The notes: generated by a model from the sequence alone, not told the origin. Numbered from the stretch's first letter, positions 1-7,837 are shown. The stretch is DNA of 8,154 nucleotides from Prevotellamassilia sp. (GCA_018383375.1 JAHAWW010000216.1:1-8154), one strand, 5' to 3'. Made by a program: numbers and translations.

Positions 1-2
1 CC

Positions 3-752
3 AACCAACTGCTCTTCCAAGACCGCCTCAGCAAGGGCTTCAAGGTGAAAGCCGGCGAAACCGTCACACCTGGAGTCAATTTTTTTCCCGGCACTTGGAT
101 GCACACCTACGTCTATCTCGACAAAGCCAAAGATGGCCAGTTCCAATACGGCTTGGCAGACGACTTCTCCAACTTGGCAGAGACCGACATTGTCAGCTTC
201 TCATGCTACAACGGCAAAAACAGCAACAACGCAACGACCAACCAAGGCTACTCAGTGCAACCACTGGCCTTCACCGTTCCAGCAGACCTCACGCCCGGCT
301 TCTATCGCCTGCGCTATAAGGTAGACTGGAACTGCATCGACCCTGCCGGTAACTCCGCTTCCAACAACCTCATCACCAACAACGGCGGTGTGATTGTCGA
401 CACCCGACTCAACGTCCACGGCGACTCCGTGACAATCTATCGCGCCATCGGCAAAGACGGCGTGGGCGGTCTCAACGGTGACATTCTCAACGAAGACGGC
501 TCAAACCTCACCACCAAGAAGATACCTTTCGGACAGCCCTTCACCATTAAGTCTGAACCTGCCCCCGGCTTTAAGCTCGACTACGTCATCTTGCGCCACG
601 GCTACGGCCTTGAAGGCGACAGCCTCATCAACGATACACCGCAATACCAAGACGTCATCCTGCCGGCTTATCTCTTCCAAGACAGCCTCTTCACCATCAC
701 TGCCGACCTCATCGACGGCGATGTGAGCCTCCTGCCTTATTTTGCCAGCACC
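3..752 (+). repeat. Protein-level tandem module, copy 1 (GEVED-like plus beta-rich domain)
   Basis: This is the first copy of a composite module inside the GH16 protein. The GEVED-like part (to about nt 419) has KAGET, YVYLDKAKDGQF, FTVPADLTPGFYRLR, DWNCIDPAG and ends in LNVH. The second part (420-752) resembles divergent InlB-type repeats in its spacing and carries RHGYGLEG at 594-617. The left edge of the window may cut off the start of this copy or further copies. Its role is probably adhesion or carbohydrate contact at the cell surface, which is inferred from position only. Confidence 0.7.
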
Positions 753-2612
753 GCCGGCCAGACACCCGACGAAGGCGAAGATTACGCTACCAACTTCGAC
801 AAGGCTTCTCTCACCGTCACACGTACCGACCGGTCGCTCAATAACTTCACCCTCACGGCCTCGGGCGGCAAGTCTAAGACCTTTCAGGTGAACACCGAAG
901 ACAAGAAAGTCTATCAAGACCTCACCGCACACCAAATGCCGGTGATTAAAGGCGAAACCATCAGCACGGCTGTCAGCTATACGGGAAGTGCCATGCACAT
1001 CTATCTTTATGTGGACTACAGCCAAGACGGACGCTTTGACACCTCACTCAACGCCGACGGCACGCCTACAGTGTCGAGCGAACTGGTCTCTTATACCTAT
1101 TATAATGGTATGAACAGCCTCGGCGCAACAATCAGCGGTCGACCAGGCAGCGTCTCACTGGCTTCATCTCCCGATTTCACCATTCCGGCCTTTATGCCCA
1201 CCGGCGTCTACCGCGCCCGTCTGAAAATTGACTGGAACAACATCGACCCCAAAGGCCAGTGGTCTGAAGGTGGAAACAACCAGATCGATGCAAACGGCGG
1301 CTACGTGATTGACTTCCTGCTCAACGTGCATGAAGCCAGCCATAAGCTCGACGTGCAAACCACTCACGGCAGCATCAACGGCAAAAACAACACCGGTCTG
1401 CCTGCCACCATCGCGCCCTGGACGCGCCTCGTCGTGGCTCCCACGCCTGTGGCCGAAGGCTACGAAGCTGAGGGTCTCATCGTGAAACACGGTCTGAACC
1501 TCGACGGCCCGCAATACATCCGCGGCAACCGCCAATGGAATGAAACCATACTGGCTCTCGCCGACACCATCGCCTTGGAGGCTGACTCAATCAACGGCGA
1601 CGTCGTGCTCACCGTAAACTACGAACCCACTGCCTCGGCCACCTTTGAGCCCGTCTTCGTCGAAGAGTTCAACGGCGCAGACGGCTCACAACCCGACGAA
1701 GCCAACTGGTCGCGCTGCTCACGCCAAAACCCCACTTGGAAGCGTTTCATGTCGACCACCCAAGAGGAACACCTCCTCACCGGCTATATCGAAGACGGAA
1801 AGTTTGTGGCCCGCTGTCTGCCCAACCCCTTCACGGCTACCGACAACGTGGCCATGATTAGCGGCGGTATTGAATCTTCGGGCAAGGTGGCTTTCACCTA
1901 CGGCAAGGTGGAAGGTCGACTCAAGACTACGCCTCACTCGGGCAACTTCCCCGCTTTCTGGATGATGCCGCAAGACAACAGCTTAGGCTGGCCCTATGCC
2001 GGCGAAATCGACATCTGGGAGCAGATTGACGCACAAAACACCACGTGGCACACCATCCATACCCGCTGGGCCAACAGCACGGCAGACGGTGCGCTCTGTC
2101 AAGGTCAGAGCAACAACCCGCCCAAGTCGGGCACCGGCACAGCCACCAACGGCGAATACCACACCTTTGGCCTCGAATGGACGCCTACCATCCTCAAATG
2201 GTTCGTAGACGGCAAGCAGGTCTTCTCTTATGCCAAGTCGTCCAATCAGTCAGACCTCAACCTTGGTCAGTGGCCCTTCGACAAGCCTTTCTATATCATT
2301 CTCAACCAGAGCGTAGGTAATGGCGGCTGGGCAGCCAACGCCGACACGTCATTCACTTATGAGACGCTCTTCGACTGGGTTCGCGTCTACCAAGACAAGA
2401 ACTCCACCGGTCTCAGCAATGTGAAAGCCTCTACGCTCGACGTCACGACCGCTCCCGGCCTCATCCGCATCGTTTCGCCCGAAGAGACTGCCGTCAGCAT
2501 CGTAGATATGGCCGGCCGCGTGGTATTCTCCGGAACCATTCAAGGCAACAAAATCATCAGCGTGGGCAGTGGCGTCTATGCTGTAGGCGGCCAGAAAGTG
2601 CTCGTTCCGTGA
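3..2612 (+). CDS. Secreted GH16 beta-glucanase-type glycoside hydrolase, 5'-truncated by the window
   Basis: This is the C-terminal 869 residues (counted from nt 3) of a large secreted polysaccharide hydrolase. The frame is open to the left edge. A GTG at 45 lies inside a domain that recurs intact later, so it is not the start, and the signal peptide must lie outside the window. Order: GEVED-like domain (1-139), beta-rich InlB-like domain (140-250), linker, second GEVED-like (300-443) and second beta-rich domain (444-545), GH16 catalytic domain (550-799), C-terminal sorting-like tail (800-869). The GH16 active site is GEIDIWE: nucleophile Glu668, Asp670 and acid/base Glu673, the ExDxxE beta-bulge form found in laminarinases and related GH16 enzymes. 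WTPTILKWFVDG and FDWVRVYQD are further GH16 landmarks. Family knowledge suggests beta-1,3- or mixed-linkage glucan as substrate; the exact polysaccharide cannot be read from sequence. The tail (SIVDMAGRVV, then SGVYAV and KVLVP) resembles type A type-IX-secretion sorting domains. The stop overlaps the next gene. Confidence 0.9.
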   Translation, partial: NQLLFQDRLSKGFKVKAGETVTPGVNFFPGTWMHTYVYLDKAKDGQFQYGLADDFSNLAETDIVSFSCYNGKNSNNATTNQGYSVQPLAFTVPADLTPGFYRLRYKVDWNCIDPAGNSASNNLITNNGGVIVDTRLNVHGDSVTIYRAIGKDGVGGLNGDILNEDGSNLTTKKIPFGQPFTIKSEPAPGFKLDYVILRHGYGLEGDSLINDTPQYQDVILPAYLFQDSLFTITADLIDGDVSLLPYFASTAGQTPDEGEDYATNFDKASLTVTRTDRSLNNFTLTASGGKSKTFQVNTEDKKVYQDLTAHQMPVIKGETISTAVSYTGSAMHIYLYVDYSQDGRFDTSLNADGTPTVSSELVSYTYYNGMNSLGATISGRPGSVSLASSPDFTIPAFMPTGVYRARLKIDWNNIDPKGQWSEGGNNQIDANGGYVIDFLLNVHEASHKLDVQTTHGSINGKNNTGLPATIAPWTRLVVAPTPVAEGYEAEGLIVKHGLNLDGPQYIRGNRQWNETILALADTIALEADSINGDVVLTVNYEPTASATFEPVFVEEFNGADGSQPDEANWSRCSRQNPTWKRFMSTTQEEHLLTGYIEDGKFVARCLPNPFTATDNVAMISGGIESSGKVAFTYGKVEGRLKTTPHSGNFPAFWMMPQDNSLGWPYAGEIDIWEQIDAQNTTWHTIHTRWANSTADGALCQGQSNNPPKSGTGTATNGEYHTFGLEWTPTILKWFVDGKQVFSYAKSSNQSDLNLGQWPFDKPFYIILNQSVGNGGWAANADTSFTYETLFDWVRVYQDKNSTGLSNVKASTLDVTTAPGLIRIVSPEETAVSIVDMAGRVVFSGTIQGNKIISVGSGVYAVGGQKVLVP
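900..1640 (+). repeat. Protein-level tandem module, copy 2
   Basis: This second copy is offset from the first by about 891-912 nt. Matching landmarks in order are YQD, KGET, MHIYLYVDYSQDGRF, VSYTYYNGMNS, FTIPAFMPTGVYRAR, DWNNIDPKG, NGG, LNVH, KHGLNLDG and NGDVVLTVNYE. The copies are clearly homologous in protein but diverged in DNA, so this is an old duplication and not a recent or slippage-prone repeat. DG-containing loops in both copies could bind calcium, which is an inference. Confidence 0.7.
2609..2612 (+). promoter_or_regulatory. GTGA stop/start overlap (translational coupling site)
   Basis: The TGA ending the GH16 gene shares two bases with the GTG that starts the hydrolase gene. Such four-base overlaps usually mean termination-reinitiation coupling. 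The preceding bases (ggccagaaagtgctcgttcc) contain no convincing ribosome-binding site, consistent with coupling and with the weak Shine-Dalgarno use of Bacteroidetes. Confidence 0.6.
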
Positions 2613-3250
2613 AACTGATTTACTTCCACGGATTTGCTTCTTCGGGAGCCAGTGGCACGGTCGACTTGCTGCGACGCCTATTGCCCTCGGCAGAGGTGAT
2701 TGCGCCCGACATCTCAATGGACCCGGCCGAGGCTCTGCCAGAGCTAAAAGTTCTTGTTGAGAACGAGCAGCCCGACCTGATTATCGGCACCAGCATGGGA
2801 GGTATGTATGCCGCTCAAATGCACGGCTATCTGCGCATCTGTGTCAATCCGGCCTTCCATATGTCTGCGCTGAGCCGGGTGCTCAAAACCGGCACCCACC
2901 GCTATCTCAACGGACGCAAAGACAGGGTGCGTGAGTTTCAAATCACACGCGACACCTTGCGCCACTATGCCGACATGGAACGTAGCCAGTTTGACGGCAT
3001 CACAGACCAAGACCGCGAACTCTGCCACGGCCTCTTCGGCACAAAAGATGATACGGTCAATCCGGCCAATGCCCGAGGCATCTTCCTCAAACACTATGCT
3101 CACGCCGCTCAGTTTGATGGCGGACATCAATTGAATGAGCAAGTGTTGCGCCGGACGGTGCTACCGCTGGTGGCCAGGTTATTGCCCGAGGCCTATGCCG
3201 AAGCCGTCAAGCCCCCTGTGCCGGACTATATGAAAGGCATTAAGTATTGA
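2609..3250 (+). CDS. YqiA/UPF0227-like alpha/beta-fold hydrolase (putative esterase)
   Basis: This is a 213-residue cytoplasmic protein without a signal peptide or membrane segment. It opens with a short beta strand and the oxyanion-type motif YFHGFASSG (residues 5-13), as in YqiA/YcfP-type small esterases. The catalytic triad is visible: nucleophile Ser62 in GTSMGG, Asp147 in GTKDDTV, and His173 in FDGGHQL. Its length is close to the usual 190-220 residues of that family. YqiA homologues hydrolyse short acyl or thioester model substrates; the physiological substrate is unknown, so no symbol is given. The GTG start at 2609 overlaps the stop of the GH16 gene (GTGA), and no Shine-Dalgarno site is seen, so translation probably depends on ribosomes finishing the upstream gene. 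The start is supported because the core beta strand and HGF motif begin at residue 3. The C-terminus PDYMKGIKY is unremarkable. A terminator hairpin follows 39 bp after the stop. Confidence 0.87.
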   Translation: MKLIYFHGFASSGASGTVDLLRRLLPSAEVIAPDISMDPAEALPELKVLVENEQPDLIIGTSMGGMYAAQMHGYLRICVNPAFHMSALSRVLKTGTHRYLNGRKDRVREFQITRDTLRHYADMERSQFDGITDQDRELCHGLFGTKDDTVNPANARGIFLKHYAHAAQFDGGHQLNEQVLRRTVLPLVARLLPEAYAEAVKPPVPDYMKGIKY

Positions 3251-3289
3251 CTCGGCTCTGACTCACCAAGAAACATTTCCTTCTTTTAT

Positions 3290-3337
3290 AGCTCCCACCA
3301 CACGTCTCTCTCGACGGCGGTGGGAGCTTAGTTTTAC
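3290..3337 (+). terminator. Rho-independent-type terminator of the GH16-hydrolase unit
   Basis: A perfect 10-bp stem is formed by AGCTCCCACC (3290-3299) and GGTGGGAGCT (3319-3328). Inside the 19-nt loop a further CGTC/GACG pairing (3303-3306 with 3313-3316) extends the structure. A T-rich tail (TTAGTTTTAC) follows on the plus strand. It lies 39 bp after the hydrolase stop and before the next promoter, so it separates the two transcription units. Confidence 0.8.
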
Positions 3338-3388
3338 TCGCAGATGTAGCATTAAAGAGAAATCGTCCAATCAGAGCGAATTATATCA

Positions 3389-3420
3389 TTGGGCAGAAAC
3401 CCTTGTGTGGCTTAACTTTG
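3389..3420 (+). promoter_or_regulatory. Bacteroidetes-type promoter for the efflux unit
   Basis: The -7 element TAACTTTG (3413-3420) matches TAnnTTTG exactly. A -33 element TTG sits at 3389-3391 with a 21-nt spacer, within the usual range. The expected transcript start is near 3427, which leaves a 5' leader of about 33 nt before the ATG at 3460. The promoter lies over the TTG at 3403 that would otherwise be the longest possible start, which rules that start out. Confidence 0.65.
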
Positions 3421-3459
3421 CAGCGAAAAGTAATAAGAGCAAACGTAAAACCGACCAAT

Positions 3460-4494
3460 ATGAGAATTATACCCATCGCACTGTGTCTGTTGACCCTCTG
3501 CAGTCTTTCAGCATGCCGTTCAGACCGTCCTGCCGAGACTGATAAGTCCGTCAAAGTCAAAACCTGTATTGCCTCTGCCCAGGCTGCCGTTGCCGGGGCC
3601 TCTTATGTGGGCCAGATGGAAGCGCACACTTCTGTGCTCGTCAGTTTTGAGACGGGCGGTAATATCAAGTCGCTCCCTCTTCAAGAAGGTCAAACCGTGA
3701 AGGCCGGACAGACGGCCGGCACCATCGACGACACGTCGCTGCGCAGCCTTCACACCGCCGCCCTGGCCACACTCCGTCAAGCCGAAGATGCTCACCGACG
3801 CTATGGACGGCTTTATGAGGCCGGCACTGTGCCGGAGGTGAAATGGGTGGAAATTGAGAGCAAGCTCCAGCAGGCACAATCGGCCGAGCAAATTGCCCGT
3901 GAAAACCTCGGCAAAGCCACCTGCCGCGTCCCCATCTCGGGCGTTGTGGCCGCTCGTTTGGCCGAACCCGGCATGAATGTGGCGCCGGGACAAGCCGTGG
4001 CCAAGATTGTGCAGACGCAACCCATCTACGTCAGTGTGGCCATACCCGAAACCGAAATTGCCCGCATCAAAACTGGCGATAAAATGACTTGCACTGTGGC
4101 CGCTCTGGGTCGCCGTTCGTTTGAAGCCACAGTGAGTGAGAAGGGTGCCGTGGCCGACCCCATCACCCATACCTACAGCGTCAAGTTGCTCACCGCCAAC
4201 GCCGATGGTGCCCTTATGCCGGGCATGGTGGCCGAGGTGTTGCCGTTCGCCTCAGCCGCCGACAGCCTTCAAGCCATCGCCCTGCCAGCCGAGGCCGTAT
4301 TGCTCGCCGACGACGGTCGCCGAATGGTGTGGACCGTAAGCGGCGGAAAAGCCCATCGCCGATTTGTCGAAGTGGGCGGCATGGCTCGCGGTCGACAGGT
4401 GGTCATAGCCTCCGGACTGAAAGAAGGCGAAGAGATTATCATTGACGGCATGGCCAAAGTGAGTGAGAATTCCCGCGTTGAAGTGGTCAAATAG
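3460..4494 (+). CDS. RND efflux periplasmic adaptor (membrane fusion protein), lipoprotein
   Basis: This is a 344-residue membrane fusion protein that links an inner-membrane RND pump to an outer-membrane channel. The N-terminus is a lipoprotein signal (MRIIPIALCLLTLCSLSAC) with lipobox LSAC, lipidation expected at Cys19 and anchoring in the inner membrane. The first half of the barrel-sandwich (lipoyl) domain lies around residues 67-90 (LQEGQTVKAGQ). A short alpha-helical hairpin at about 91-153 is rich in Ala, Gln and Glu. The second lipoyl half at about 154-190 includes VPISGVVA and EPGMNVAPGQ. A beta-barrel domain and membrane-proximal domain complete the protein, ending in GLKEGEEIIIDGMAKV. 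Length and order are normal for AcrA/MexA-type adaptors. The ATG at 3460 is chosen because it gives the lipoprotein signal and sits about 33 nt after the predicted transcript start. Its partner pump lies downstream. The transported substrate cannot be inferred. Confidence 0.92.
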   Translation: MRIIPIALCLLTLCSLSACRSDRPAETDKSVKVKTCIASAQAAVAGASYVGQMEAHTSVLVSFETGGNIKSLPLQEGQTVKAGQTAGTIDDTSLRSLHTAALATLRQAEDAHRRYGRLYEAGTVPEVKWVEIESKLQQAQSAEQIARENLGKATCRVPISGVVAARLAEPGMNVAPGQAVAKIVQTQPIYVSVAIPETEIARIKTGDKMTCTVAALGRRSFEATVSEKGAVADPITHTYSVKLLTANADGALMPGMVAEVLPFASAADSLQAIALPAEAVLLADDGRRMVWTVSGGKAHRRFVEVGGMARGRQVVIASGLKEGEEIIIDGMAKVSENSRVEVVK

Positions 4495-4662
4495 CCGCGA
4501 CAAACCGAACTGAACAAAAGTGGGCATGCTGGCCGGCCGACGCGTTGCCCGACTTCATATTTCTGCCGATAATTAAATGAGTGCTCACGTCTCAATCGCC
4601 GGCTCGCCAGTCCACGCTTGAGCCTAATTGACCCCTTCCCCACAAACCCAAAAACAATCCCC
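4495..4662 (+). other. 168-bp non-coding gap between adaptor and pump genes
   Basis: No credible gene lies here; the longest ATG frame from 4527 gives only 16 codons. I see short self-complementary stretches: GGCCGGCC near 4532-4539, CTCAA/TTGAG at 4591-4595 with 4618-4622, and GGCTC/GAGCC at 4601-4605 with 4620-4624. None is followed by a T-run, so this is not an obvious terminator. No TAnnTTTG box is present; TATTTCTG near 4558 is one base off. The last 25 bases before the ATG are A- and C-rich, a common leader type in this phylum. Confidence 0.5.
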
Positions 4663-7600
4663 ATGACTTCACAAGACTCCAAAATCCCCTTCATAGGCGC
4701 GGCTTTTCGCCACAACCGCATCGTGTTGCTCATCGTCTCGGCCCTGTTGCTCGTGGGCATGTATGGGCTTATCATGATGCCTAAGCAAGAAATCCCTACC
4801 ATCACCATCCGGCAGGGGCTCGTGGTGGCTGTTTGTCCCGGCTATACGGCCGAGAGTGCCGAAGAGCGTGTGGCCAAGCCGTTGGAGAATTTTATTTTCG
4901 GCTATAATGAGGTAGACAAGTCCAAGACCTATTCCGTGAGCAAAGAAGGCTTGGTTTTGGTCTATGTGGAACTGCGCGAAGACGTGAACGACCGCGATGC
5001 TTTTTGGTCGAAATTCAAACACGGTCTTTCCGGCGTTAAGGCCACGTTGCCCCGAAGCGTTTTGGCTTTGCAGGCCATAGACGACATCGGCGACACCTCG
5101 GCTTTGCTCATCACCATCAGTAGCAAAGAGAAAACCCGGCGTGAACTCCAACGCTACGCAGAAGCACTCGAAGACCGCTTGCGCCCAGACGAAGCCATCT
5201 CAAGAATGCGCCTACTCGGCGAGCAAAACGAACAAATCACTGTCAGTCTCGACCAAGCGCGACTCTCTCAATATGGCATTGGCTCTGTCTCGTTGCTTGG
5301 TCAACTCTCGCTGCAGGGTTTCACCACCACAGCAGGCTCACTCGACGACCACTCTGCCGTCACGACCCTTCATGTGAGTGACGCCTTCGACTCTGAACAA
5401 GCCATTGCCGATTATATCATTTGGAGCGATGCCACGGGACGTGCATTGCGTCTGGGTGATGTGGCTGAAATTAAACGTGAATATGCCACCCCCGACAAAG
5501 ACATCCTCTATGACGGTGCACCCTGTGTGATGCTCTCGGTCGAGATGAAGAAAGGCTACGACATCACCGCCATGGGCAACCGTGTGCATGCACTCCTCGA
5601 TGACTTCCAAAAGAGCCTGCCCGACGATGTGAGCGTCGACATCATCACAGACCAGAGTCATGTGGTGGGCGAATCGGTGTTGAACTTCATTACAGAACTT
5701 CTCATTGCCATTATCTCTGTCATCATCGTGGTGGTGTTGCTTATGCCCGGCCGTGTGGCAGGCGTGGCTGCCATCTCCATTCCCGTGACCATCTTCATCT
5801 CGCTGGCACTGTTTTATATCTTTGGTATCGAGCTCAACACCGTCTCTCTGGCGGCCCTCATCGTTACGCTTGGTATGATTGTGGACGACTCCGTGGTCAT
5901 CATCGACAACTATATAGAGAAGCTCGGTATGGGATTGAGCCGCGAAGAAGCCACCATCGCTGCGCCGAGTGAGTTTTTCCATTCGGTGCTTTCGGCCACG
6001 CTCTCCATCAGCGTCACCTTCTTTCCCTTCCTCTTCACGATGCGCGGTCCGTTCCGCGACTTTGTTTCGGCTTTCCCTTGGGCCATGTTTATCATCTTGG
6101 GCATCTCGTTGCTCATCTCTCTCTTGCTCACGCCCTACCTGCAATACCGTTTCATTCACAAAGGCATTGAGCCGCCTAAGCAACCCGGCCGTAAGACGCC
6201 TTTAGACTATCTGCAGACGGGCTATGACAAACTGCTCCGCCTCTGTCTTTCCCATCGCTGGGTGACACTGGGCGTCGGTGTGGGCACGGTGGTGGTGGGA
6301 GCCATGCTCTTTATGGCTACGCCAAAAAGGCTTATGCCCATTGCCGAGCGCAACCAACTGGCCGTAGAAATTTATATGCCCGAAGGCACTGCCGCTCCAC
6401 GCACTGCCGAGGTGGCTCGAAAGGTGGCAGAGGAGTTGAAAAAAGACCACCGTGTCACATCGATCACCACCTTCATTGGTCAGGGCTCGCCCCGTTTCCA
6501 TTCAACCTATGCACCTCAAGTGGGTGGCACCAACTTTGCCCAGCTCATCGTCAACACCGACGGCATCTCTTCGACCACAGCCCTGCTCGACACCTATGCC
6601 GACGCCATGGCCGGCCAGTTTCCCGAAGCCTACGTCCGCTTCAAACAGATTGACTATAGCGATGCTGCTTATCCCATTGAGCTGCGCCTCTCGGCAGACA
6701 GTCTGCAAGACCTGCTGGCTGCAGGCGAAATGGTCAAAGAGCGTATGGCCACCGTCCCGGGGCTTAAGCTCATACGCACCAACTACGCCTCAACCCATCC
6801 GGCCCTTAGTGTGACGCCACGCGAAGAAGAGGCTGCTCGTCTGGGCATCAATTCCACTTTGCTCACGGCCCAATTGGCCCTGCATTTTGGCAATGGCACA
6901 CCGCTCACCACCGTTTGGGAGGGAGACTATCCCGTCAGCGTGGTGATGCGCGCAGAGCGCACAGGCGGTGAAGACCCCGTAGCCGTGGGCGATGAATACA
7001 TCGCCGTGTCGGGCGGATTGAAATCAGTGCCCCTGCGTCAGATTGCCGACATTGAGACCGTATGGACTCGCGACCAAATTGTGCGCCGTGGCGGCCTCCG
7101 CACCCTCTCTGTCGTGGCCGAGCCTTGTCGTGGCGAAAACGAGAACGACCTCACCGCTCAGGCCCTTCGTGCCATCCCCACAGACAGCCTGCCGGCGGGC
7201 GTGAAGCTCAGTGTGGGCGGTATGAGCGAAAAAGACGCCCATGCCCTGCCTATGGTCATCAGCGGTGTAGCCATTGCCGTACTCATCATCTTTGCCATCC
7301 TCATTTTCCATTTCGGCAGCATACCTTTGGCTCTTATCAATCTGGCCTCGGTGGGCCTCTGCATCTTTGGTGCGGCCGCCGGTCTCAAGATCTTGGGCAT
7401 GCAGCTCAGTCTCACGGCTATCTTGGGCGTGGTGAGTCTGATGGGCATCTTGGTGCGCAATGGCATCATTATGCTCGATTATGCCGAAGAGTTGTACCAC
7501 CGCGAGGGCATGAGCGTGCACGAGGCCGCCTTCCATGCCGGCAGCCGCCGTATGCGTCCCATATTCCTCACTTCGGCGGCCGCGTCGGTTGGCGTGCTGC

Positions 7601-7752
7601 CCATGATTTTTGAGAACACAGCCCTGTGGACTCCTATGGGCACTGTCATCTTCTTTGGTACGCTCATCTCAATGGTGCTCATCTCGACGGTGCTGCCCGT
7701 AGTCTATGATTTGGCCTTTAGAGGCCGTGACAAAAAGAGGGGTCAAGCGTGA
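4663..7752 (+). CDS. RND-family efflux pump, inner-membrane permease subunit
   Basis: This is a 1029-residue proton-driven transporter of the RND superfamily, closest in layout to HAE-type multidrug pumps (AcrB/MexB class). The ATG at 4663 is preferred over an in-frame TTG at 4618 because it directly precedes the usual short cytoplasmic N-terminus and TM1 (about 20-39). The porter-domain signature PGYTAESAEERV follows. TM2-TM6 span about 340-510. TM4 carries the proton-relay pair in IVDDSVVIIDN (Asp408, Asp409), nearly the same positions as in AcrB. TM7 is at about 532-553, then a second periplasmic porter/docking half, and TM8-TM12 from 864 to near the end. TM10 reads GILVRNGIIMLDY, with Arg932 where AcrB has its relay Lys. 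The basic tail RGRDKKRGQA is cytoplasmic. Length and both halves are complete, with no frameshift. With the adaptor it forms an efflux unit lacking its own outer-membrane factor. The substrate is not predictable. Confidence 0.93.
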   Translation: MTSQDSKIPFIGAAFRHNRIVLLIVSALLLVGMYGLIMMPKQEIPTITIRQGLVVAVCPGYTAESAEERVAKPLENFIFGYNEVDKSKTYSVSKEGLVLVYVELREDVNDRDAFWSKFKHGLSGVKATLPRSVLALQAIDDIGDTSALLITISSKEKTRRELQRYAEALEDRLRPDEAISRMRLLGEQNEQITVSLDQARLSQYGIGSVSLLGQLSLQGFTTTAGSLDDHSAVTTLHVSDAFDSEQAIADYIIWSDATGRALRLGDVAEIKREYATPDKDILYDGAPCVMLSVEMKKGYDITAMGNRVHALLDDFQKSLPDDVSVDIITDQSHVVGESVLNFITELLIAIISVIIVVVLLMPGRVAGVAAISIPVTIFISLALFYIFGIELNTVSLAALIVTLGMIVDDSVVIIDNYIEKLGMGLSREEATIAAPSEFFHSVLSATLSISVTFFPFLFTMRGPFRDFVSAFPWAMFIILGISLLISLLLTPYLQYRFIHKGIEPPKQPGRKTPLDYLQTGYDKLLRLCLSHRWVTLGVGVGTVVVGAMLFMATPKRLMPIAERNQLAVEIYMPEGTAAPRTAEVARKVAEELKKDHRVTSITTFIGQGSPRFHSTYAPQVGGTNFAQLIVNTDGISSTTALLDTYADAMAGQFPEAYVRFKQIDYSDAAYPIELRLSADSLQDLLAAGEMVKERMATVPGLKLIRTNYASTHPALSVTPREEEAARLGINSTLLTAQLALHFGNGTPLTTVWEGDYPVSVVMRAERTGGEDPVAVGDEYIAVSGGLKSVPLRQIADIETVWTRDQIVRRGGLRTLSVVAEPCRGENENDLTAQALRAIPTDSLPAGVKLSVGGMSEKDAHALPMVISGVAIAVLIIFAILIFHFGSIPLALINLASVGLCIFGAAAGLKILGMQLSLTAILGVVSLMGILVRNGIIMLDYAEELYHREGMSVHEAAFHAGSRRMRPIFLTSAAASVGVLPMIFENTALWTPMGTVIFFGTLISMVLISTVLPVVYDLAFRGRDKKRGQA

Positions 7753-7837
7753 CATCCCCGCGCCTACACCTCGCAGTTTTTAGAAAGTTTGGCCAAAGGC
7801 TTGTTTTTTGGTTAAGATAATCCAAAATACGCGCAAA

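Noticed and set aside
45..47. GTG at 45 as the start of the GH16 gene
   Set aside because: The frame stays open to the edge, and the residues before it match the equivalent part of the second module, so the gene begins upstream of the window.
80..86. Seven-T run in the GH16 gene as a frameshift site
   Set aside because: The reading frame is intact across it and the encoded module matches its second copy on both sides.
501..1025. Long minus-strand frames opposite the GH16, adaptor and pump genes
   Set aside because: They mirror the codon pattern of well-supported plus-strand genes and have no domain signatures, so they are shadow frames.
3334..3343. TTACTCGCAG shared with the minus strand at 7970-7979
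   Set aside because: A ten-base match is expected by chance many times in a window of this size, although both copies are intergenic.
3403..3459. TTG at 3403 as an N-terminal extension of the adaptor
   Set aside because: It overlaps the predicted promoter and would bury the lipoprotein signal that begins at 3460.
4618..4662. TTG at 4618 as the start of the RND pump
   Set aside because: The extra 15 residues are not typical of RND pumps, and the ATG at 4663 gives the standard N-terminus before TM1.
7788..7797. TTTGGCCAAA palindrome as an operator
   Set aside because: It lies after the pump gene and far from any promoter in the sense direction; a 10-bp palindrome alone is weak.
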